Shown here one piece after another: positions 43,002-50,442 of a DNA stretch of 64,000 nt. The stretch's first letter is position 1. Every line of letters starts with the position of its first letter. A program made the position numbers and the translations under genes. The stretch lies in the NCBI RefSeq assembly GCF_029392895.1, contig NZ_CP114200.1, positions 7,818,501-7,882,500 on the forward strand, read 5' to 3'. The notes beneath the pieces are model-generated. The model ran no database searches. It had not been told where the DNA came from and saw only the letters and a list, made by a program, of their open reading frames with translations. This stretch comes from Streptomyces sp. 71268 (GTDB taxonomy: Bacteria > Actinomycetota > Actinomycetes > Streptomycetales > Streptomycetaceae).

Positions 43002-44437
43002 TCACGGTCGTGCCCCCGTACGGAGACCCCAGCCTCCGCCTCGCCCACCACCCCGAGGACGGTGAACTCCTCGACATCACCGTCGAGTTCGTGGCCGAGC
43101 TGGTGGCGGCGGCAGAGGACGGAAAGCCCTTCGACGGCGCCGAACCCGCCGACCGGGGCGCCGCGCTGATGCGGACGGCGGGGACCGCCGCACTGGGCAA
43201 CAGACACGCCGACACCGTGCACCGGCTGCGCGGCCTCGGCCCCGTCCTCGCCAGCCTCGCCACCCCGGCACACGGCGTACACCTGCGCCTCGACGACCTC
43301 GAACTGACCGAGGGAACCACCCAGAGCAGCGCCGACGTGCTCCGCGCCGCCGCCGCACCCGCCCCCTACCAGGCCGCCCTGGCCCGCGCCGCCGACCACG
43401 CCCGTACCCATCGCGAGGTCACCGTCGTCATCGAACGCGACCAACAACTGCCCGCCGCGCTGTGGCTCCTCGGCGAACTGCGCGCGGCACCACCCCGCAC
43501 CGTGCGGGTGACCGGTCGCTACGCCACCGCCTGCTGGCCCGTGCTGCGCACCCTGCCACCCTGCGCGGACGCGACGCTCGCCCCCACCCCCCGCGGGCTG
43601 CCCTGGCTCGTCGTCGACCCCTTCCGGCCCGATGCCCCGCCCGGCCTCCGCTGGCGGGAGCGGGCCGCCGACCCACGGCCGCACGGCCCCTGGGCGGGCC
43701 GGGTCGCCCTGCGCCACGTCCTCGCGGGGGACGCCGCGGGCGCCCGCACGGCCGTCCTCGGACTGTGCGCCAGCGGCGAACGCGTCCTCGGCCGCGGCGG
43801 CTCCACCGCCACCTGGCCGGAGCTGGCCAGGGCCGTGGAGGTGCTGCGCGCCCAGGGCACCCGCGTCCTCGCCGAAGTGTGGATCGGCGCCCCGGGCTGC
43901 GCACCCGACGAAGCCACGCGGGGCCTGCGGGCCGTGGCGGACACCGTGGACCGCGTCGCCGGACTTTGCGTCTTCGACTGGCCGGTCGGCTGGACCACGC
44001 CCCGCTGGGGCCCGTACCCGGTGACGTACGAGAAGACCGGCCACGACCTGGCCCGCCACCACAGCCTGCGCGGACAGCCGCCGCCGGCCGAACTCACCGC
44101 ACTCGTCACCGCCCTGGCCGGACCGCTGGCACGCGCCGGAGAGCTGGTTCCCGGCAGGGTCGCGGCCGCCTACCTCAGCGCCCCGCCCGCCCGCACCGGC
44201 CCGGGCCTCGGGCTCGACCCCGACGTGGTGCTCGGCGCCCACAGCGCCCGGACCGGCAAGGGCATCGCCGTCAACCTGCGCACCGGCGCCTGCACCAAGA
44301 TCGGCAGCGAGATGACCGCACTCCTCACCCGGCCCCCCGCGCGGCGAGCGGACGCCGTCCGCGCCGTCCTCGCGGCGCTGCCCGGGCCGCAGCTGTCCGC
44401 GCTGCGCGACGGCGACGTCCTGGTGGGGGTCGCGTGA
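42998..44437 (+). CDS. Degenerate radical-SAM-like cluster protein lacking the CxxxCxxC motif
   Basis: This 479-residue protein is of unnamed function. Parts resemble the later barrel strands of radical SAM enzymes from RiPP pathways: AQGTRVLAEVWIGAPGCAPD, LCVFDWPVGWTTPRWGPYPV and TYEKTGHDLARHH. No CxxxCxxC iron-sulfur motif occurs anywhere. The last 80 residues (VNLRTGACTKIGSEMTALL and DAVRAVLAALPG) have a winged-helix, PqqD-like look and could bind the scaffold peptide. It could be a non-catalytic peptide-delivery or scaffolding partner of LanB4 and LanB5, to which it is coupled by GTGA overlaps on both sides. This reading is tentative. Confidence 0.5.
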   Translation: MITVVPPYGDPSLRLAHHPEDGELLDITVEFVAELVAAAEDGKPFDGAEPADRGAALMRTAGTAALGNRHADTVHRLRGLGPVLASLATPAHGVHLRLDDLELTEGTTQSSADVLRAAAAPAPYQAALARAADHARTHREVTVVIERDQQLPAALWLLGELRAAPPRTVRVTGRYATACWPVLRTLPPCADATLAPTPRGLPWLVVDPFRPDAPPGLRWRERAADPRPHGPWAGRVALRHVLAGDAAGARTAVLGLCASGERVLGRGGSTATWPELARAVEVLRAQGTRVLAEVWIGAPGCAPDEATRGLRAVADTVDRVAGLCVFDWPVGWTTPRWGPYPVTYEKTGHDLARHHSLRGQPPPAELTALVTALAGPLARAGELVPGRVAAAYLSAPPARTGPGLGLDPDVVLGAHSARTGKGIAVNLRTGACTKIGSEMTALLTRPPARRADAVRAVLAALPGPQLSALRDGDVLVGVA

Positions 44438-46629
44438 GCGGGGCGTGGCGCATGTCGCCGGTCTTCGTGCTGCGCCACGCGGGGATGCCCTGGGAGTGGC
44501 TGGCCGACGTCGCCTTCCCCGCCGAACTGGTGCGGCTCGCCGACCACGCGGAGGACGACGACGCCGACGCCACCGCCCGCTTCGACGACGCGTACGCGAC
44601 CGAACGTGCCCGCCTGCGCGCGGAGTTGCACCGGCGGGCACGCCACGAGGAGTTCCGCGCCGCCGTGTTCCTCTCCAACCCCGGCATGTACGAGGGCATG
44701 CTGCGCGGATACCTGGACCGGGACGAGATACCGGACAACGCGCGCTTCCGGCGCGTCGAGCGACAGATCTACCTCTACCTCCAGCGGTTCTGCGGCAAGA
44801 ACGAGACCACCAGCACCTTCGGCCCGATGGGATACGGCGAACGGGACGACGGCGAGGGCCTGCGCGTCGAGCGGCGCGCACAGCGCCGCAAGGTCCTGCC
44901 CGCGCGCTGGGCACTGGAGGAACTGGCCCGCGCCCTGGCACGGGATGCCGCACTGCGCCGTCACATCCCGGTGCGCCGCCCCCTCCTGACCACGTCGGCG
45001 GACTCGGACCGGACGCCGCGCACGCCACCGGAGCGGGCCCTGTGGGACGCGCTGGCCGACGGCCCGCTGTCGCCCGCCGCGCTCGCCGACCGCCTCGGCA
45101 CCTCCGTCGCCGAGACCGGACGGCAACTGCGCCCGCTGCTCGCGGACGGACGGCTACACCGGGGGCTGCTGTTCCCCGCCGACGTCGTCGACGGCCTCGC
45201 CGGGCTGCGCGACGCGGTCGCGGCGCTGCCCGAAGTACCGGGCCGTGACGTCTGGTTGGCCGAGCTGGACGCCTTCGCCGACGGCCTGCGGGCGTTCGCC
45301 GCGGCCGGGGTGGACCAACGCGCACGCCTCCTGACCGCGCTGGAGACCAGGTTCACGGAACTGACCGGAGTCCCCGCCCGCCGTGGGGCCGGAGACGTCT
45401 ACGCGGACCGCCTCATCCTCTTCGAGGAGGCGTCCTCCCCCTTCCACCTCAGGGTCGGAGACGACCTCGCGCGGAGTGTCGAACGCCAGGTGGCCGACGG
45501 ACTCGACCTCTCCGCCGCCGCGGGCACCGCCGTCCAGCGCGACTACCAGGAGCGGATGGCCGCCGTGCTGCGGGAGCTGGGGGGCTCGGCGCGGTTCACC
45601 GAGTACGCGGCCGCCGCCAAGCCCCAGGGGGAGATGAGCTCAAGCTTCGGCGGCCACCAGCACACCACCACCGTCGACGTGCCGCCGGGGGACGACGTCA
45701 CCCTGCCCGCCCCGGCCGAGCTCGCGGCGCCCCAGCGCTACGCACTCCCCGACATCTGCCTGACCTCCCCGTTCGGCCCCCGCCCCGGTGTCCTGCTCGC
45801 CCGCGTGCACCACCACCTGCTCCTGGAGGGCTGGCTCACCACCTTCTGGGACGACCCCGACCGCATCACCCGGCAAGTACGGACCTGGCTCACCGGCACC
45901 GCCCCCGGACGGCAGCTCGCCGCGCTCGCCACCACCCGGCGCAACAAGGGCTTCTACCGGTTCCCGGGGCGACGCGTCCTCATCGCGCACGTCGACCACG
46001 AGGGCGGCACCGACACGGTGGCGGGCGACCGGCTGACCGTACGGCTGCGCGACGGCGCGCCGCAGCTCACCGACCCGGACGGGCACCGCGTGCTGCTGTA
46101 CCCGATGCTCGCCGACCTCACCACGTACCCGCCGATCGCGGCCCTGACGGACGCCCCCGTCCTGCACCTGCCGGTCCGGCAGGCCGACCCGGGGCGGGCC
46201 CTCGGGCGAGTGCGGGTCGGCGACGCCGTCTACCAACGGGCCCGCTGGGAACTGGAGCTGACGGAACTGCGCGGCCTGCGCGGCAGCGCGGCCTTCCGGT
46301 GGCTGCGCCGCACCGCGCGCCGCACCGGGCTGCCCCGGTTCTTCTTCGTCCGCGCGGAGAGCGAACGCAAACCCCTCCTCATCGACTCCTGGTCGCCCTT
46401 CGCCGTGGACGTGCTCTGCCACCTGGCACGGGACGTCGACCGCTGCCGGGCCGAGGAGATGTATCCGGCACCCGAGGACCTCTGGCTCCGAGACGAGCGC
46501 GGGCACTACACGTGCGAGCTGCGAGTACAGTTCTTGCGCGCGGTGGACGGCCACGTCGACGAAGCGGGTGACCGCGACGGCGCGACGGATGGCCACACCG
46601 ACTCGGCAGGCGAGAGGACGGCACCGTGA
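44434..46629 (+). CDS. LanB N-terminal-type tRNA-dependent enzyme 5 (putative PEARL)
   Basis: At 731 residues this is the shortest copy. It has FCGKNETTSTFGPMGYGE, GDVYADRLILFEEASS and ERKPLLIDSWSPFAVDVL, then CELRVQFLRAVDG. It lacks part of the N-terminal helical region seen in the other four. No elimination domain is present. GTG at 44,434 overlaps the preceding stop, and the conserved start VFVLRHAGMPWEWLADV lies 9 residues in. A hydrophilic tail rich in Asp and Gly precedes the stop, which overlaps the exporter gene (GTGA). Confidence 0.82.
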   Translation: MSGAWRMSPVFVLRHAGMPWEWLADVAFPAELVRLADHAEDDDADATARFDDAYATERARLRAELHRRARHEEFRAAVFLSNPGMYEGMLRGYLDRDEIPDNARFRRVERQIYLYLQRFCGKNETTSTFGPMGYGERDDGEGLRVERRAQRRKVLPARWALEELARALARDAALRRHIPVRRPLLTTSADSDRTPRTPPERALWDALADGPLSPAALADRLGTSVAETGRQLRPLLADGRLHRGLLFPADVVDGLAGLRDAVAALPEVPGRDVWLAELDAFADGLRAFAAAGVDQRARLLTALETRFTELTGVPARRGAGDVYADRLILFEEASSPFHLRVGDDLARSVERQVADGLDLSAAAGTAVQRDYQERMAAVLRELGGSARFTEYAAAAKPQGEMSSSFGGHQHTTTVDVPPGDDVTLPAPAELAAPQRYALPDICLTSPFGPRPGVLLARVHHHLLLEGWLTTFWDDPDRITRQVRTWLTGTAPGRQLAALATTRRNKGFYRFPGRRVLIAHVDHEGGTDTVAGDRLTVRLRDGAPQLTDPDGHRVLLYPMLADLTTYPPIAALTDAPVLHLPVRQADPGRALGRVRVGDAVYQRARWELELTELRGLRGSAAFRWLRRTARRTGLPRFFFVRAESERKPLLIDSWSPFAVDVLCHLARDVDRCRAEEMYPAPEDLWLRDERGHYTCELRVQFLRAVDGHVDEAGDRDGATDGHTDSAGERTAP

Positions 46630-47846
46630 TCGGCCACTACCGGACCTTCTTCGCCCGCCCCGGCGTGCCGTGGCTGGCGTCCTTCGGCCTGGTGGGACGG
46701 CTGCCGAACGGCATGCTGAGCCTGGTCTTCGTCCTGGCCACCGCCGAAAGCACCGGGTCCTACGCCATCGCCGGGGCCGCCGCCGCCTGCTACACGGTGG
46801 GCACCGCCCTCGGCAACCCCCTGTGGAGCCGAGGCGTCGACCGCCTCGGCGCGCGCGCCGTGCTGGCCGGCACCGGCATCGCGCAGAGCGCCCTGCTCCT
46901 CGTCGCCGCCGCCGTACTGACCGGCGAGGACCGCAGCGCCGTACTCCTGGTGCTGCTCGCCGCCCTGTGCGGGGTGCTGCTTCCGCCGCTGAACGCCGTG
47001 ATGCGGTCCCTCTGGTCACGGATGTTCAGCGGGTCCGAGCTCAAGACGACGGCCTTCGCGTACGAATCCGTCGTCACCGACCTGGTCTTCATCGTCGGCC
47101 CCTTCCTGGTGGCCGCCGTGATGGCGGTCGCCGACCCCGGCCTCGCGCTGGTGGCGGCCGCGGTGGCGACGGCCGTCGGCTGCGTCCTGGTGGCCGTCAG
47201 CCCGCAGGCCAGGGCCGTCCCACCCGCCGAGCAGGGCGACCGGCACTGGCTTGGACCCCTGCGGTTCCGCGCCGTACTCGGCCTGCTGCCCGTCGGGTTC
47301 CTGTTGATCGGCAGCATCGTCGCCATCGAGGTGACGCTCGTGTCCTTCGCCGACATCAGGGGCACGCCCAGCCTGTCCGGCGTGCTGATCGCGGTGCTCT
47401 CGGTGGGCGGTGTGGCAGGCGGACTCTACTGGGGGGCACGGCGCCAACCCGGCACGCACGTCCAGCAGCTCGTCGTCCTCCTCGGCGCCCTGGGCGCGGG
47501 CTGGGGACTGCTCGCCGTGACGCGGAACCCCTGGGTCCTCGGCGGTCTGCTGCTGCTCGCCGGTCTGGTGCTCAACCCCGCGATCACCGCGCAGTTCTCC
47601 GCCATGGACGACGTGGCGCCACCGGAGATGATCACCGAGTCGTTCGGCTGGCTCAACGCGATGACTTCGGCGGGCTCGGCGGCGGGTGCGACGCTCGCCG
47701 GTCTCCTCGTCTCGGAGCGCGCGGAGCCCGGCTTCCTGCTCGCGGCGGGCATGTGCCTCCTCGGCTGCCTCGTCGCGGCGGCGTTCCAGGGCCCGTGGCG
47801 AAGCGCCGGCGCGGCGCCGGAGAAGCCGGTGGAGCAGGCGAGTTGA
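46626..47846 (+). CDS. MFS transporter, probable product exporter
   Basis: This 406-residue membrane protein of the major facilitator superfamily has about twelve hydrophobic helices. LWSRGVDRLGARAVLAG at the loop between helices 2 and 3 corresponds to the MFS signature region (G-x-x-x-D-R-x-G-x-R). FLLIGSIVAIEVTLVSFADI and later helices complete the fold. It is coupled to LanB5 by a GTGA overlap, so it is expressed with the biosynthetic enzymes and likely exports the end product or gives self-resistance. An ABC peptide exporter with a peptidase domain is absent, which fits a small released molecule rather than a secreted peptide. Confidence 0.85.
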   Translation: MIGHYRTFFARPGVPWLASFGLVGRLPNGMLSLVFVLATAESTGSYAIAGAAAACYTVGTALGNPLWSRGVDRLGARAVLAGTGIAQSALLLVAAAVLTGEDRSAVLLVLLAALCGVLLPPLNAVMRSLWSRMFSGSELKTTAFAYESVVTDLVFIVGPFLVAAVMAVADPGLALVAAAVATAVGCVLVAVSPQARAVPPAEQGDRHWLGPLRFRAVLGLLPVGFLLIGSIVAIEVTLVSFADIRGTPSLSGVLIAVLSVGGVAGGLYWGARRQPGTHVQQLVVLLGALGAGWGLLAVTRNPWVLGGLLLLAGLVLNPAITAQFSAMDDVAPPEMITESFGWLNAMTSAGSAAGATLAGLLVSERAEPGFLLAAGMCLLGCLVAAAFQGPWRSAGAAPEKPVEQAS

Positions 47847-47895
47847 GGGGCGCGGACGGCGCAGCCAGACATGCGTGGAAGGGAAACGGAACACC

Positions 47896-48504
47896 ATGGC
47901 CATGAGCAGCCCCCGCCCCAAGGTGGTGTGCGTCAGCGGTTCGCTGCCGCCGGACTCCAAGACCGAACGCCTGGCGCTGTGGTGCGCCACGGCCCTCGGT
48001 GACCTGGGCGCGGACGTGGTCCTCTACCGAGGCGCCGACATCGAGTTCCCGCACTACCGCATACTGCCCGCCGAGCGGGACAAGCCCTTACAGCGCTACC
48101 TGGAGGACCTCAAGGAGGCCGACGGCGTCGTCCTGATCTCCCCCACGTACCACGGCACCGTGTCCGGCCTACTGAAGAACGCCCTCGACTACGTGAACGA
48201 CCTCATCGGCGAACCCCGCCCGTTCCTCGACGGCCGCCCCGTCGGCTGCGTCGCGGTGGCCGCGGGCGACCAGGGCGCGACCGCCACGCTGACCACGCTG
48301 CGCACCATCGCCCACGCGCTGCGGGCCTGGCCGACACCGCTGGGCGTGGCGGCCACGGGCCCGTCCGCCGCGCTCGACGCCGAGGGCGGCCCGGCCGACG
48401 ACCGCCTCGCGGCACAGCTCCAGATCATGTTCGGCCAGGTACTCAGCCTGGCGGTGCCCCATGCGCGCAGGCGCGGCCGCAGGACCAGCTCCTCGCCCTC
48501 GTGA
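47896..48504 (+). CDS. NADPH-dependent FMN reductase family protein
   Basis: This 202-residue flavodoxin-like protein has the FMN phosphate loop VCVSGSLPPDSKTERLA and the family motif ISPTYHGTVSGLLKNALDY, characteristic of NADPH-dependent FMN reductases (SsuE/azoreductase type). It could supply reduced FMN to a hydroxylase or act directly on a product intermediate. No FMN-dependent monooxygenase lies beside it, so its partner is open. The ATG at 47,896 is 50 nt after the exporter gene; a second ATG two codons later is possible. It is the last gene of the plus operon. Confidence 0.88.
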   Translation: MAMSSPRPKVVCVSGSLPPDSKTERLALWCATALGDLGADVVLYRGADIEFPHYRILPAERDKPLQRYLEDLKEADGVVLISPTYHGTVSGLLKNALDYVNDLIGEPRPFLDGRPVGCVAVAAGDQGATATLTTLRTIAHALRAWPTPLGVAATGPSAALDAEGGPADDRLAAQLQIMFGQVLSLAVPHARRRGRRTSSSPS

Positions 48505-48629
48505 TACGACAGCGCGCGGGCACCCTCGCCGCCACCTCCCGTGCGCACCACCAGCAGCCGCCCTTCCGGCGCATCACCGGTCTCAACACCCAGCCGCATA
48601 CCAGGAACACCCTGCGCCGCCCCGCGCGT

Positions 48630-48658
48630 GTGCGGGGCCCCGGGTAAGGGCCCCGCAC
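48630..48658 (+). terminator. Terminator of the plus-strand cluster operon
   Basis: A perfect 11-bp GC-rich inverted repeat (48,630-48,640 with 48,648-48,658) lies 126 nt after the FMN reductase stop. It sits between convergent genes and may serve both. Confidence 0.6.
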
Positions 48659-48826
48659 CGTGCGATGTGACCGTGGAGTCGACCGCCGGCCCACAGGCGC
48701 GGCGGCCCGGGCGCTGGAGGTGGCGTCGTTGTGGGATGGGGCCTGTGCCCGCCACCCGTCCGGCGGTGGGCGGTTTCGGGTGACCGTTCCGGTCAGCCGG
48801 GCAGGTGTGAGCGACGGGCCCCGCGG

Positions 48827-49702
48827 TCAGCCCCTGGCCAACTGGGTCTTGACCCAGTCACCCATCTCGTTGGTGAGCCGTCCCCACGCGCCGTAGCTCG
48901 TGCAGCCGGTCTTCACCCACGAGGCGACGCCGACCACGACACCGTCCACGACCAGCGGGCCACCGCTGTCGCCCTGACAGATGCCGTCGCGGCCGTTCGC
49001 GTACCCGGCACAGACCATGGTCGCGTCCTTGAAGTCACCGAAGGAGCCGCACGTGTTGCGCCCGTCCACGATCGGCAGGTTGGCCTTCTTCACCCGCGCG
49101 TACTGGTTCTCACCGAGGCGTACGCGGCCGTAGCCGACCGCGGTACCGGTCTTGCCCGGCTTGGACAGGCCGCTGTCGGCCGACGTGGCGAACCTGGCGT
49201 ACTGGCCGCCCTTGACCGGGATCGTCTGCTTGGTCTTGACGACGGCCACGTCGTAGCCGGTCGGCCGACCGTCCGGCGACGAGTACTTGGGGTGCTGGGT
49301 GTAGGACTCGACGTCGATCTTCACGCCTCCTTCCGGCTTGGTGAGGTCGTCGGCTCCGTAGAAGAAGGACTTGGCACCGTCGCCGTTCTTGCAGTGCGCG
49401 GCGATCAGGATCGTCTTCGGGCCGATCACCGATCCCGTACAGGTCTGGCCCATCGGGCGCTGCCCGCCCTCGCGCAGCGCGGCGATGATGTAGGGGTACT
49501 CGGCGACCGTGGTCGGCTGGCCCCCGACGATTCTGGTGTGCGCCTCGCTGGGCGCGGGCGCCGTGTCGGTCGGGTTGACCGCCCGCGTGCGGTGGGTGGT
49601 GTCGTCGGTCGCCGCCTGAGCGCCCCCGGACAACAGTGGTGCGAAGGCGAGGGCCGCGACCGTGAGGCTGGCCACCTGGGTCAGCCGCTTGGCTGTGCTC
49701 AT
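48827..49702 (-). CDS. Secreted chymotrypsin-family (S1) serine protease
   Basis: This 291-residue preproprotein has a signal peptide ending near GGAQA-A and a propeptide to Arg57. The mature enzyme starts IVGGQ at Ile58, as in trypsin-like zymogens. The catalytic triad is His103 (IAAHC), Asp151 (YDVAVV) and Ser246 (GDSGGP). At the S1-pocket position equivalent to trypsin Asp189 there is Gly240 (in DGICQGDSGG), with Asp one residue earlier, so classic Arg/Lys specificity is uncertain. GAGAGGAAC precedes the ATG at 49,702; longer readings are unlikely. Extracellular. Confidence 0.92.
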   Translation of the reverse strand: MSTAKRLTQVASLTVAALAFAPLLSGGAQAATDDTTHRTRAVNPTDTAPAPSEAHTRIVGGQPTTVAEYPYIIAALREGGQRPMGQTCTGSVIGPKTILIAAHCKNGDGAKSFFYGADDLTKPEGGVKIDVESYTQHPKYSSPDGRPTGYDVAVVKTKQTIPVKGGQYARFATSADSGLSKPGKTGTAVGYGRVRLGENQYARVKKANLPIVDGRNTCGSFGDFKDATMVCAGYANGRDGICQGDSGGPLVVDGVVVGVASWVKTGCTSYGAWGRLTNEMGDWVKTQLARG

Positions 49703-50264
49703 GCTGTTCCTCTCTCCGTGGATGCCCGCCATGGGGCGGGCGGCCCCCGACCGGCTGACCGCACCCGTTGACCCCGGCTCCATGGACCCGTCGCGCTGGT
49801 GTGGCGTCGAGCCGCGTGGTGCGTGGCGCGCTGTAGGCGCTGTGAGGTCCTGGTTCCCGTCGCGGTACGGGCTCTGGCGTCTGGTCCCGGTCTCAGGACG
49901 CCTGGGCCCGGCTCGCTACGGGGAACCTTGTCGGGTGCATGTCGTGGTGGGGGGATGAAGGGACCGTAGAGGCGGCACGGGAGGGGGACAATCCGTGATT
50001 TCATCCGTACCTGGACGCGCCAGGCGCGCCACCCCGCACGGGCGTTGACACCGCCCCCGACCAGCGGCCCGGACACACCCGGGAGTTCGCGGCACAGCCC
50101 GCGCGGCGCCCCTGTGAGACAGCCGCGTCCCACGCCGTGCACCGGTCACAGGTTCGGCCGTACCGCATACCGGCGGAGTCTTCCCCTCTTGCTCCGGCGG
50201 CCCACGGAAAGTAGCTTCGCGTTACCGCGGTGGCCGACTGGCTACGGGCGAGCCGGAAGAGACA
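49703..50264. other. Intergenic region between the S1 protease and the LuxR regulator
   Basis: No gene is supported. It contains the protease promoter side and, at its right end, leads into the tandem repeat upstream of the regulator. Confidence 0.5.
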
Positions 50265-50340
50265 GCCGATGGGTGACGACCGGAAACACCGGTGCGGTCT
50301 CCGCCGATGGATGACGACCGGAAACACCGGTGCAGTCTCC
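50265..50340 (+). repeat. Tandem 38-nt repeat with ACCGG-5-CCGGT palindromes (candidate operator)
   Basis: Two head-to-tail 38-nt units (50,265-50,302 and 50,303-50,340) differ at only two positions. Each contains ACCGGAAACACCGGT, a 5-bp inverted repeat with a 5-nt centre. They lie about 100-180 nt before the ATG of the large LuxR-family regulator, a typical place for autoregulatory binding sites. No coding interpretation is convincing. Confidence 0.6.
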
Positions 50341-50442
50341 ACAGACCTACGGCCACGACCGAGACGGCCAGTCCGGGTGCGTCGCCGTCCGTCTGCCACC
50401 GTGAGCCACGGCCTCGGCCTTCCCTCGGGCACGGAGTCCCCC

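Noticed and set aside
27032..46629. Reading the five LanB-like proteins as ordinary class I lanthipeptide dehydratases
   Set aside because: No LanC cyclase, no elimination domain, and the only precursor peptide lacks Cys and has no Ser/Thr after residue 41.
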